DNA of 64,000 nt from Breviolum minutum Mf 1.05b.01. Lineage: Eukaryota; Sar; Dinophyceae; Suessiales; Symbiodiniaceae. The notes under the pieces were generated by a model. The model was not told the origin of the DNA and did not search any database. It worked only from the letters and a program-made list of their open reading frames with translations. Below, piece by piece: positions 1-11,440 of the stretch. Location of the stretch: positions 4,195 to 68,194 of the forward strand of contig DF239738.1 in the NCBI GenBank assembly GCA_000507305.1, written 5' to 3'. The stretch's first letter is position 1, and every line of letters begins with the position of its first letter. The position numbers and the translations under genes are program-made.

Positions 1-2096
1 GTGGGATGAGGCTGCAAGCGACTCAGAGTCCGACGATGTCAAACACGAGGCAGGCTTCGCAGTGAACATGCAGTGCGTGTCACTGAACTTTTAAGATTAT
101 CGGATTGAGCACACATAGTCTGATCTTGATTCTCGCCATTCCTGTGAAGTCATCCCTCTTGGTCTTTGAACAGCATTTGCCACCCCTCAGTAGGCAGCAT
201 CAGTTCAGAGGATCGAATGGCTAAGACTGGCATTAGAGCGTGAAGGGATCTCTCTCGTTTGCCTTTGTACTAAGTCCAAATATTATGGAAAAAGTTTCCT
301 AACCCCCAATCGTAAACAAACCTACAATATGCACTATTTTGTTGATATCCTTGTTTTAAATATGGGTTTGGGGTTACATGTTCGGGTTACGACCCAATTT
401 CTATGAAAATGCCTGCAGTCAAAGTCATTTCTTTGTCAGGCTGTGGAAGATGCTGAAAAGCTATTGGACAGCAGGCGCTTTCGTTTCTGTTGTGCTGCTG
501 GTCTTCTTTTGAGAGCTCGCTCTATCAGGCCTTCAACTCCAACTTGCCTGCCAGATGACAAGGACGCTTGGATGCGTTTATCCTCATTCGGGCAAGTGTT
601 TTGCAATGGTTTCATGTGCTGTCGACAATTCAAGACAGCAACTGTTGGGCTTTGCATCATCTTCTCGAGAACGAGTTCACATGGCCATTGTGACCAGAGA
701 GTCACGAATCAATAAAGCCTCCACCCTCTCTGCCGAGTCTGGTAGACAGACACGCTGCAATGATTTTGCTATTGACATCTAATGAATATAGAGCCCCTTC
801 ACTACAAATGACAGTTGGGGGATTGGAGATACCCCAGCGAACAAGGTCCTAAGGTTGTTGTTCGTATTTGTAATTCTTCCATATCCGTGGGATGAGGCTG
901 CAAGCGACTCAGAGTCCGACGATGTCAAACACGACGCTTGGATGCGTTTATCCTCATTCGGGCACGTGTTTTGCAATGGTTTCATGTGCTGTCGACAATT
1001 CAAGACAGCAACTGTTGGGCTTTGCATCATCTTCTCGAGAACGAGTTCACATGGCCATTGTGACCAGAGAGTCACGAATCAATAAAGCCTCCACCCTCTC
1101 TGCCGAGTCTGGTAGACAGACACGCTGCAATGATTTTGCTATTGACATCTAATGAATATAGAGCCCCTTCACTACAAATGACAGTTGGGGGATTGGAGAT
1201 ACCCCAGCGAACAAGGTCCTAAGGTTGTTGTTCGTATTTGTAATTCTTCCATATCCGTGGGATGAGGCTGCAAGCGACTCAGAGTCCGACGATGTCAAAC
1301 ACGACGCTTGGATGCGTTTATCCTCATTCGGGCACGTGTTTTGCAATGGTTTCATGTGCTGTCGACAATTCAAGACAGCAACTGTTGGGCTTTGCATCAT
1401 CTTCTCGAGAACGAGTTCACATGGCCATTGTGACCAGAGAGTCACGAATCAATAAAGCCTCCACCCTCTCTGCCGAGTCTGGTAGACAGACACGCTGCAA
1501 TGATTTTGCTATTGACATCTAATGAATATAGAGCCCCTTCACTACAAATGACAGTTGGGGGATTGGAGATACCCCAGCGAACAAGGTCCTAAGGTTGTTG
1601 TTCGTATTTGTAATTCTTCCATATCCGTGGGATGAGGCTGCAAGCGACTCAGAGTCCGACGATGTCAAACACGACGCTTGGATGCGTTTATCCTCATTCG
1701 GGCACGTGTTTTGCAATGGTTTCATGTGCTGTCGACAATTCAAGACAGCAACTGTTGGGCTTTGCATCATCTTCTCGAGAACGAGTTCACATGGCCATTG
1801 TGACCAGAGAGTCACGAATCAATAAAGCCTCCACCCTCTCTGCCGAGTCTGGTAGACAGACACGCTGCAATGATTTTGCTATTGACATCTAATGAATATA
1901 GAGCCCCTTCACTACAAATGACAGTTGGGGGATTGGAGATGTCCCAGCGAACAAGGTCCTAAGGTTGTTGTTCGTATTTGTAATTCTTCCATATCCGTGG
2001 GATGAGGCTGCAAGCGACTCAGAGTCCGACGATGTCAAACACGACGCTTGGATGCGTTTATCCTCATTCGGGCACGTGTTTTGCAATGGTTTCATG
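1..2096. repeat. 370-bp tandem array (about four copies plus partials)
   Basis: The unit starting gtgggatgaggctgcaagcg recurs at 887, 1257, 1627 and 1997, a period of exactly 370 bp, and copies 2-4 are almost identical. The first copy (1-48 continuing at 563) carries 514 extra bases, which hold an intron and an exon. The amplified copies join aaacac directly to gacgcttgg, so they descend from a deletion form that lost the exon. The last copy diverges after about 2096. ORFs of 76, 86 and 98 codons recur on both strands in every unit and are consequences of the repeat. Confidence 0.95.
11..562 (+). CDS. Partial plus-strand gene, two exons, unknown function
   Basis: Two small exons can be read on the plus strand. 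Exon 11-49 follows GATGAG and encodes the acidic peptide AASDSESDDVKHE. It is followed by an intron at 50-439 that starts GCAGGC and ends TTTGTCAG. Exon 440-562 encodes 41 codons beginning AVEDAEKLLDSRRF and ending CLPDDK, in the same phase. Intron and downstream exon both begin with GC, a pattern seen at other introns in this window. A GA donor (GACGCTTGG at 563) could end the second exon. I do not recognise the family. The minus strand of 436-705 is also open and ends in a basic tail, so strand choice rests on the splice signals. This would be the only recognised gene on the plus strand. It is cut at the window start. Confidence 0.4.
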
Positions 2097-4395
2097 TCGC
2101 TGTCCTAATAACAATTCTGGGCAGCAACTGTTGGGGTTGGCTGCGTTCGCCACTGGTGATACTAGCAATTTGATATCTGGTTATGTCAATCTGGCCCCTA
2201 AAACGATTCTTTTGTTTCTGATGTTTCTGCCTCTTATCAGCATCCCTCATTTTTGGGCATTCCCCGGGGTCGAGTCGAACGCCCACTCCGCCAGGTTTGC
2301 CCGATTCGGAAATTGATTGAAGACATTCGAGCGAGGCGTAGCAGCAGTCCAGCAACCAGTGAAAACTTCCAAGAAAACAGGATAGAAATATATAGAAATT
2401 GGAATGAATTCAATTATGAACAGATACAATGGTCTATTCGACTGATCGACGAATGCGTTCAACAAATACCATTTAAATTTGAGGTCTTGAAAATGAGTTT
2501 TGCCGACAGCTCTTGTCCCAAAAGTTGATGAACTGGTTCATGCATTAATGTATCGATCGATTGATTCTGGCAACCCGAATTGGGCACGCGTTGATGCCTT
2601 CATAATAAATCTGTTGATTGTCATTGTTGAAGGATTACTTTTGTTGGATGCAATTGCACGCAATGCAATTTTGCTTTGACATCACATGATTCCGGTGGAG
2701 TTCCAAGTCCTGTTTTTCCAATAGAATTCAAGTGTCGTGCGAGATCGCTCCTTCGGGAAATGTGTCTTCCCATTCTTTTGGGATGCTTGCGTTGTGTAAT
2801 TTCTTGGACGGAAATACTGAAGTAGCGTTTTTTCCCTTGCTGTCTTTGGATTCCTTTGCACTGATTATTCGGGAAACTGATGACTTCATGTTTTTATTGT
2901 GGGCTCTTTGGTTTTTTCAGGTGGAGGCAAAATTTATATTGGCGCGGATATGCAAAATGTCACGAAAACATGAATCTGATTCTGTGGATGAATACCAAAT
3001 TTGCCGCGGAATGATGCTGTGTCAAGTTGCTCACAAAATCTGACATATGACTTCTATTGCCAGTCTTGGTAGGAACCAAACGTTTCAATTTCTTGCGGTA
3101 AGGTTATAGGATGGAGATGAAAAACTGGAACTGAGGATGTTTGAAACAAGCTAACAATAATATCGATAATTTCTTACTTCCATACTTACAGACAATCTTA
3201 TATATATGATAACAATCAGTGTCGCCCAATCATCAGATTTTACAATCTAAATCTGGGAACAGCTCCCCCGGGATTCCTCGGTGGTTTTCTAAAAGACCCA
3301 AATGGAGTTTGACCCGACTCACGTATTCCCGAAAGAAAACGTGTATGTCACCCTTTACGAAAACTGGGGTTGATCTCTACAGTACACGCTAATTTGATCA
3401 GGAGCGGCCTGTGCCCCATTGTGCCTTGGCAGCATGTAACCGAGGCGGTCGCTAAAATAAAAGTGTGCGAAGGGAACGCCTTCTTCCAAGTAGTTGTAGT
3501 TCTCTATATGCCGTAAGCTTTGGGTGCGTAGTTTTCATCCAACTGAGCAACAAATAGAATGGCCAGTAGTATTGTTGGTAGGCTGGAGGCAATTTTGTGC
3601 TGTCTTGATGCTGATGGCCCACAGCAATGGCAGTGATTCGTTTGATGGATCTTGTGAATGCGTCATACTGAGATATGATACGGTATTTCAATGGGTAGGG
3701 AGATTTCAAGTTGTTGCTACTAGAAAAAGATTCAAACATCAGCATATGAAAGGAAAGGCTGCAAGAGCTTCTCATGTCCGTTCCAGCTGAAGAGAGCTGC
3801 GGTTCAACTACTGTCCGTTTGTCCTCATTTGTCAGCTTATGTCAGGTTCCAGCAATGAGACCTCCAGCATAGTTTTGTGCTTGCGTATTGACATGGGTTT
3901 TTTGAATGCAACGCATTCTAATTCGCAAGAAATTTCTGCCTCCAGTAGTGACCATCCTCATAGCATGCAGCACACAGGACCATGCATAAATCCTTGGACA
4001 GCAACGTCCAAGTTGAACCTTGCCTGGGTGAAATATGCAGCGATCCAAGGACATGATGCCTGAGCGGGAGATGAGTAAGGCAGAGGTTCGTTGTGAAGAA
4101 ACAGATTGAATTTGTTTTTTGCACTGCAGGGATCATGTTTGGCTTTGGGATGGAACTACAGGTCGGAAAAAAAACATCTCCATATATACTCGGACATTCT
4201 GATGCGGTACATCTTCGAACAAAATGCAGATTGTGGAACCCTAGTTGCTAGGTGCATGCAATCGCATGTGCACATGCGTGTAGCACGCATGTTTACATGT
4301 ATGATCTGCTTCATAGACAAAGACACAGACACAGTCACAAATATACACAAGACGCACGCGTCGACGTACATGTACATACTGGTAATACTGTAAAT
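2097..4395. other. No recognisable gene
   Basis: Several open frames of about 70-107 codons occur (for example plus 2732-3043 and 3524-3790), but none carries a motif I recognise or a convincing splice-joined extension. The sequence just after the tandem array (2097-2160) is a diverged relative of the repeat unit. Confidence 0.4.
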
Positions 4396-4880
4396 GCATG
4401 GATGTGCTGAATAAAGATATAAACATAGATCGATTTAGATGAAGTTGTTTAAGCCAAAGATGGGTTTGATATATTTAAATGTAGATGTAATGTTTAAATG
4501 ACCTATAGATTGAGAGATAAAGATAGCACATATAGAGTATGAATATTCAAATAGACACAGATATAGATGTAGTTTCAATGTAGTTTAAATAGTATAGGTA
4601 ATGTAGAGACACCGATGTAGATGTGGAAGTAGAGGTAGACATAGATATAGGCGTATACATGACGAAGTCTAGCTATATAAATAAACAAAACAGAGGCGGA
4701 GGAAAGCATAGAGAAAGTGTAGAGATGGAGATGCACCAACACATATCTTTAGACGTAGATAAATATAAAGATAAAAACATAGAGCTGTACATAGACACCA
4801 GCCGCGAGATAGAGGCAGGATCGGATCTGTTGATACTAGTGCAGAGATAGAGATAGACGTCGATGTAGATGAAGACCAGG
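4396..4880. repeat. Cryptic GATA/TAGA-rich simple repeat region
   Basis: Low-complexity purine- and AT-rich sequence built from loosely repeated tagatatagatg, agagatagag and similar words. No strict period. The ORFs inside it are repeat-driven. Confidence 0.7.
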
Positions 4881-6900
4881 AGATGGAGTTAGGATGAGTT
4901 AGGTAAAATGGAGATGCAGGTAAAAGAATGATGAAAGTACATGGCACATGACGTCTTCGTATTTGATGGCAGATCGAGCTTCGGGACCTCTTCGCCATGC
5001 AACGCATGCGGTACCATGGCACAGATGGTGTGACTTTGTGGGGAATGAACTGATTGATCAAGCGGTTGGGGTTTTTCAAACCTATACTGACTCAAACACT
5101 GAGTTGCAGGGATTTCAGGGGCCCTATCTTTTTTGAGATCATAGATGTTGTGATGATTCCAAAAATGTTTATCCCGGAGGTACTTAGACAGGAACAATGC
5201 ATGCTCCATGACACCCCGGCAACACTGAGAGAGCTTTTGGGCCTGGTCGAGACAGGATTGTGTACCCAAGGTCATTTGAGTGATCTTTCACTTTCATGAT
5301 CTCTGTATCTATTCTGGATATTCGATCATGCCACCAGCGATTCAACTTCAGAGTCGAACACGAAACTAGAAACATCAGGAAAATGTTTCAGCTGCGGAGG
5401 GATTTCAAAACTCGTCCTTTGGGTTTCTGCAGCCCGAGGCGTTTGAGCGAAGAATCGGAGGTGCGGAGACGGATCATGGTAGTCCAAAATACTGCGCACC
5501 CTACATGGTAAAAGCAGTGGCTGGTTATCGATGAACCACTTCGACTCATAGGAAAAAGTGGGTATAACCGACATATTCAGGGAAATGGAGGTATTTTTAC
5601 TTCCAAGGGATTGATTTAAGAGGAGGTGACTCTTGTCTTGGTGTATATTACGAATTTATTCACGCAAGGGAGGTTAGAAGGAGAGGGGTGCCAGGCACAG
5701 CCTGCGAGTGGTCCTGTCGTTAGGGTTTTAGCATCTGCGATTCGGTCGATTATTCCAAAGCAGTTAAAGCTCGCACTCGGGTTCAGCTTGAAGCCCTCAG
5801 GCTCTTATGTTGAACACTGAATCATGAAGCTGGTTCAGTACCAATTACCTTCCTAAACCAATCAACAAACCCTAAGTGCCTTCAGTTTCCATGAAATTCG
5901 CAGATCTTATCCAACGAGGGGGGGTGGGTTTTCATCAAATTCCTGCTTGCGCTGTTTCTCGGACTGTCACCCCTCCACATCATTGCGTGCCATTGATGGA
6001 AAACATTGGGCACAAGTTGTACTTGACCTACATTGTTTTCCCAATTGATGTTTATCACCGCGTCAGTAGTGACACCCTTGTGGATGTATGCAGCGGAATG
6101 TACGATTAAGGTTTTACTTGTTGTAATATTGCTCTTGAAGTGAAGATGAGAAAAAAATGCCAGAATTTGCACCTGCAAAGTTGCTTCAGGTTGAATTGTT
6201 TGGGCCTCTTCACACCGTGCCCTGTTTTTTTTTCCCGTACTTGCTTCGGGGGTTATTCGGGTCGGTTTCTTGGTGAAGGTGTAGGGTGCAGGGTTTGCTG
6301 TATGAATTTTGCTACCAGCTCAAAGCCAGGGTATTAAGATGGTGTACGGGCCCAGATTAAGAAATTGAAAACCATAAACCATAAACCTGAACACTAAAAA
6401 ACTGCACTGTCATCAAATACGTCGATTCCAGATGTTGCGTGGTGAAGAAATGAGATCCTCAGGCCGCAATTTCAACTGCCTACCTATACTTTACATCTTC
6501 ATAGCATATTCAGGCCAAAAGAAGTCCCAATTCTCAGCTGCAAGTTTAGGCTGACAGAGAGATAGAAGATACACAATAATATTTTGTTGCAAAACATCAC
6601 AAAATATGCAAACATTGCTATTCGTGGCCCAAATATTCTTCTCAACCTAGCCATTGCATCGAACCATTTTCTTATTTAGTTTACACCTTGTGCATCGCAG
6701 GTATGCGAAAGCGCAGCCGAAGACGACGATGACTAGCCGGCCATAAATCTAAACATCGGCAAATCGGCTTTAACAAATGCTTTAAATGTGAAACCTATGT
6801 TAAACTTCAATCCGGGGGCATCCCAACCCGCAGAAAACTATCCAATGGTCGCATTGATCAAAATTGTTTGTTCGATTCGCCCGTGGCTGCACAAACACTA
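4881..6900. other. Intergenic or intronic, several unassigned open frames
   Basis: Open frames occur on the minus strand at 5275-4889, 5574-5326 and 6178-5882. They have reasonably mixed amino-acid composition but no family I can name, and I could not link them by splice sites. They may be exons of unknown genes. Confidence 0.3.
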
Positions 6901-6914
6901 TTCCTTTGTTTTTA

Positions 6915-7955
6915 CCGAAAGACTGCCAAAAGCAACAGAGGCGGATGTGCAAAGCCTGTCCGTTGTCTTTGCCGAAAGACCGCCAAAAGCAACAGAGGCG
7001 GATGTGCAACGTCTTTCCCTTGTTTCACCGAAGGATTGCCAAAAGCAATAGAGATTTTGAAATTTGATATTGTTAAGATTGGATAAATCCATGTATGTAG
7101 CTATAGCCTTTCCGCTTTGGCAGGGCACTGGATATTGGATTTTGATCAAAACCTCATGATTATGATAAGTATTGAAATCATTTGGCAATCTTTATCAGAT
7201 TAAACTAAAATATGGGACACCTGCAGAAATTACTGTGTAACAGTTCTACCGAAAGACCGCCAAAAGCAACAGAGGCGGATGTGCAGAGTCTGTCCCTTGT
7301 TTCAGCAAAGGATAGAGGCGGATGTGCAAAGCTTGTCCGTTGTTTCTACCGAAAGACTGCCAAAAGCAATAGAGGCGGATGTACAAAGCCTATCCGCTGT
7401 TTTAAGCGAAAGACCGCCAAAAGCAATAGAGACGGATGTGCAACGCCAAAAGCAATAGAGGCGGATGTGCAACGTCTTTCCCTTGTTTCATCGAAAGATT
7501 GCCAAAAGCAATAGAGATTTTGAAATTTGATATTGTTAAGTTTGGATAAATCCAAGTATGTAGCTATAGCCTTTCCGCTTTGGCAGGGCGCTGGATATTG
7601 GATTTTGATCAAAACCTCATGATTATGATAAGTATTGAAATCATTTGGCAATCTTTATCAGATTAAACTAAAATATGGGACAACTGCAGAAATTACTGTG
7701 TAACAGTTCCTTTGCTAGAACCATCAAAACTACGGAAAGACCGCCAAAAGCAACAGAGGCGGATGCGCAAAGTCTGTCCCTTGTTTCACCGAAGGATAGA
7801 GGCGGATGTGCAAAGCCTGTCCGTTGTTTTTAACCGAAAGGCCGCCAAAAGCAATAGAGGCGGATGTACAAAGTCTGGTCCTTGTTTCACCGAAAGACTG
7901 CCAAAAGCAATAGAGGCGGATGTGCAAAGTCTGTCCGCTGTTTCGCTGAAAATAC
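6915..7955. repeat. 56-57-bp minisatellite plus 463-bp-offset duplication
   Basis: A unit containing gccaaaagcaacagaggcgg and gtgcaaagcctgtcc recurs at about 56-57 bp (for example 6921, 6978, 7034) in three clusters, 6915-7060, 7246-7515 and 7736-7945. The flank from 7051 to 7246 is repeated at 7514 to 7709, an offset of 463 bp, so minisatellite and flank were duplicated together. Both strands stay open through the units, giving repetitive peptides (TSASVAFGGLS on the minus strand). I read these as repeat artefacts, not as a gene. Confidence 0.9.
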
Positions 7956-8089
7956 ATTGTGTGGAGCGAAAAGGATATCCATGGGATCATTTATAGATCA
8001 GAAATAGGTTTCGTGGTTTAGGGATCATTTGCATACTACCTGCAGGGCGATAAAGGACGATGGGGACGCAAAGGGTGATGGGGAAATAT

Positions 8090-8230
8090 GTGGAAAGGTG
8101 ATGATGACGGTGATGACGAGCGAGGAGAATGAAGAAGGAGGCTGACAGGATGCTAATGAGGAGGAGGACGACGCAACGGACAATGAACATGATAATGATG
8201 GTAACAATGATGATGAGAAGGAACATGCTG
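8090..8230. repeat. GAT/GAC-rich low-complexity stretch
   Basis: Purine-rich sequence with many gatgatga, gacgatg and gaggagg words. It accounts for the isoleucine- and serine-rich minus-strand ORFs here. Confidence 0.6.
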
Positions 8231-8234
8231 GACG

Positions 8235-8690
8235 GGGATAAATAGAGATTATTAGGAAAAAAATAATTTGATAATTAATAATTAAATTATAATATTTATA
8301 TGATTAATATATATAAATATATTATATTAATAAAAATGATAAGAAATTGTTATAATATTAAAAAAATAATATATATATATAATAAATATATAAAAAAATA
8401 AATTTTCTTAAGAAGATAAAATATTATTAATTTAATAATTTTAATATTTAATTAATATTAATTTAATAATTTTAATATTTAATAAATATTTTAAAAAAAA
8501 TAATAAGATAATATTCGAATTTACATTTTAAATATTATTATTTACAAAAATATATATTTTAAATATTAAAATTTATATATATATATATTTAAAAAAAAAT
8601 ATATATTATATAGATAATTTAAATTATATAAATAATTTANATTATTTTCAATTTAATATATAATTAAATATACCTTCTAGTAATTTTTCT
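8235..8690. other. Extreme AT-rich island
   Basis: About 450 bp made almost only of A and T, with many atatat and ttaatatt words and one undetermined base at 8640. It contrasts sharply with both flanks. No gene. Possible roles such as matrix attachment or a replication-related site are inference only. Confidence 0.8.
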
Positions 8691-8980
8691 TGCCTATATT
8701 TTAATATTCTTTTAAATATATCCTTTAATATTTTTATTATATCTTAAAATATTTTTTCTAACATATCTTCTAAGATTCTATCTAACGTATCTTATCATAT
8801 TCCTTCCAAGATTTCTTCTAACATTCTTCCAAGCATTCTTTCTAACATTTCTTTTGGCATCCTTGCGGACATTTTTCCTGAAATTCTTTCTAACATATTT
8901 TCTGACATTCTCTCTGACATTTTGACAGATCTTCTGACAGTCTTTCTAACATATCTTCTGACACTCTTCTTTCTGACACA
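8690..8980. repeat. Degenerate TTCTAACAT/TTCTGACAT repeat
   Basis: Pyrimidine-rich words such as tttctaacatatcttc and ttctgacattct recur at irregular spacing of roughly 15-25 bases. The order grades from the AT island into the 40-bp repeats that follow. Confidence 0.6.
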
Positions 8981-8983
8981 TTT

Positions 8984-9090
8984 CGCGGTTGAGGCCCGGC
9001 GCGGAACACTGAACTCACACGATCGCGGTTAAGGTCCGGCGCGGAACACTGAACTCACAGGATCGCGGTTGAGGTCGACACAGAACACTG
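8984..9090. repeat. 40-bp tandem repeat, three copies
   Basis: The motif gcggttgaggtccggcgcgg followed by aacactgaactcaca occurs at 8985, 9025 and 9065, a 40-bp period. The third copy is degenerate. Confidence 0.85.
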
Positions 9091-9176
9091 ACGAGGAGGA
9101 CGAGGAGAAGGAGAAGGAGGAGAAGGAGTAGAAGGAGGAGAAGGAGGAGGAGAAGGAGGAGAAGGAGGAGGACAGA
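9091..9176. repeat. Purine tract (GAAGGAGGA)n
   Basis: Almost pure A/G on the plus strand. The leucine-run ORF on the minus strand (9203-9015) is produced by this tract and is not a gene. Confidence 0.9.
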
Positions 9177-9179
9177 GCT

Positions 9180-10670
9180 CACATAAAATCTAACAACCCT
9201 CACCTGACAGGTGGGAAATAATGATATTTATGTCAAAAATAAATAAACATGCAAGAATATATGCATATCTTTAATATAATCAGTATTTCGATATGTTTAT
9301 GTATTATCATCTTCTCCATGGGTTTAGATCAAATTAAATCATTACCTCAATATTTTTTAGATATTTGAGAAAATTGTAGATAACCTCAAGTTGCAATGAT
9401 GGATATATGGATATTATTGATAAACATATTGGAATTTTGATTAAAAACATTTAAACACCAAACATAGTCTTCGGAAGCAGAATACATCGAATTGTGTTTT
9501 GGTCATTTCTGAAAAAAGTGATCTTGATAGTATGTAAAGGATTTTAAAGCAGTAAAACATAGTAAAACCATGTAAAACCCATGATACATGTCTAAGCAAA
9601 GGAGCTACACTGCCAATGACTCCAATGCTGCACTCATCTCCAATGCAAGGCACCTTGGCCAAAAAGCATCAAAAAGCTGCATAGAAAATAGAACGACATG
9701 GAGCGGCATGGAATGCTGAACACCAAAATACAAAAACTACCCTTGAAGCGCTACGAGACATCAAGCATCACATTGCAGCACATGGCACGGAGATGCGCCT
9801 GTCATTCTTGACATCAGCACTCAAAGCCAAGGCCAATGGCGGACGAAGAACTTGCACCTGCAAAGAAGGCTTGCAGCGCTTTTCAAAGCTCCAACAAAGC
9901 TTTCTAGGCTATGAGGACATGCAGTGGCCACGCTGCTATAATCTACAGTACCAGATCCTTTCAATAGCACCTCTGGGAAGAAAGGAGCTCGTCTCGCATC
10001 AGAGACCTCTTGAGTTGCAAGATTCGAGCGCAATATCGCAAGACTATGGGAAACTGCTGGTATCCCCTTGGTCACGGTTCTTGTCCTCTTGTCCTTTGTT
10101 TTCTCATGTTTTCTCACCAATCAAGGAGTCTGGCGTTCTATGTCCAAATCTGAGTCGCTTCTGATTCCAAACATCAAACATCAATGCACATCCTCTCGCC
10201 GTGAACCTCCGTCCATTCCAAACTCCAGGTCTGGAAGCCTGCCTCAAGAGCGGCAAGAACAAAACCTAGTATATACCAAGAACGGTGATGTTTTGGATGC
10301 TGAACTTGACCTGTGAAATCTCATCTGAAGGTGACTCTGCAACCACATATCCAATACAGATCTCACCTCTTCCAAGCGCGGCAGCTCAGTCTCCAAAGGC
10401 CCCACTCTGCGACAAGGAAGAAACACCTCTGCCTGTCGACACCACAAGTGACTCACCATCTCCGATTATCTCAACATCCAAAAATGTCACCAAAAGTCAC
10501 CTAGCCTCTAGAGTTGCCTCCTTCATTGTAACACAAATCTCATACAAGTATGGTGTCCCTCACTCTAACACTCAAATTTTAAATGATTGAATATGATTTT
10601 GAGTTAGGATGATTTTGCGTGTCTTGGTCTCGAATACCATGGTAGAGAGAAGCAGAGATGCTGGAAGCGT
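9180..10670. other. Unassigned spacer with open frames
   Basis: Minus-strand open frames at 10120-9821 and 10459-10244 and a plus-strand frame at 9793-10164 were read without finding a known family. The region lies 3' of the methyltransferase exons on the minus strand and could hold further exons of that gene. Confidence 0.3.
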
Positions 10671-10690
10671 GTGGTACTCCCTTTCTCAGC

Positions 10691-11440
10691 CTTCAAGCTG
10701 GTCTTCAGCACTCGGGCATCCGGTGGGCCAGGAGTGTCATCGCACAAGAGCAGCTCTTGCACACCTGCAACTCAAAAAGACACAAAGCATACACCATTTC
10801 GAAAAGATTTGAAGAGACGCTGATGGAATACCTGCATTAAAAGCAGCTATCGGGCCATGGGGAGAAGCAACTAGACAAGAACTGCTTGAAATTTTGAATT
10901 GTTCAAGACCCTAAGAGTCTCAACACTAGACTCGTTAAAGTCGAAGGGGAGAATCGAGGCGTTCCAAAGTTCCACACACAGTCTTATCGAGAGTCTGGAG
11001 TAAATCCCAGAACGGCTGGAAACATCACGCAACTTGAAACCAACAAAGCTAGCCATAGCACACAGCAATACAATAATTATACTTATTATACATTCACACT
11101 GCAGGCTCTTCGAAGTTTGGCTGACTCTCCTCACAAGTCTGCTTGCATCTGCATACCAACTTGGACCGCCTGCTGCTTCACAGGTACGCATTAAGCAGCC
11201 AACTTCTTGTGGACCAAGGCCGTCCAAGAGGATCGTCAACGGCAAACGCTGTGCGCTTTGCATCTCTCGGAGCTCGTCTTCCGTGCGGTCCCAGTTGCGC
11301 AGACCTTCGGCTGATTTTTGACGGCCACGTTGAAGTTCCTGGAAGTGCACAACGAGATTGGTTGCTTGAGAGCGACCCTTCCCACCGTGTTCTGCAGTGC
11401 TGCAAGCATACGTGAAATATACATGAAATATACTATACAC
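10691..11440 (-). CDS. SpoU/TrmH-family RNA 2'-O-methyltransferase (partial, two exons)
   Basis: The minus-strand exon ending at 11170 contains RLPLTILLDGLGPQEVG and CLMRTCEAAG, which match the SpoU (SPOUT) motif around the ILLDGL...P.NVG...RT.EAAG core. An intron starting GCGGTCC follows. The next exon, 10764-10691, begins after GTTGCAG and completes the glycine codon. It reads VQELLLCDDTPGPPDARVLK then TSLK, matching the next part of the family (GV..L.L....P.P.P.KV.KT.L). Family members methylate ribose in tRNA or rRNA using S-adenosylmethionine through a knotted fold. The C-terminal motif with the conserved GNE was not found, and the 5' boundary near 11440 is uncertain. Phase across the intron is consistent. 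The upstream stretch inside the first exon is charged and has no assigned function. Confidence 0.7.

Noticed and set aside
779-1888. 98-codon minus-strand frame repeated three times as a gene family
   Set aside because: Exact consequence of the 370-bp tandem repeat; no start context or splice support.
6915-7955. CRISPR-like array
   Set aside because: Units are contiguous degenerate minisatellite repeats without unique spacers of constant length, and the genome is eukaryotic.
8235-8690. Organelle-derived (plastid or mitochondrial) insert because of AT content
   Set aside because: No organelle gene fragment or tRNA can be read; it is low-complexity A/T only.
9015-9203. Leucine-run ORF as a signal or membrane peptide
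   Set aside because: Encoded by the GAAGGA purine tract.
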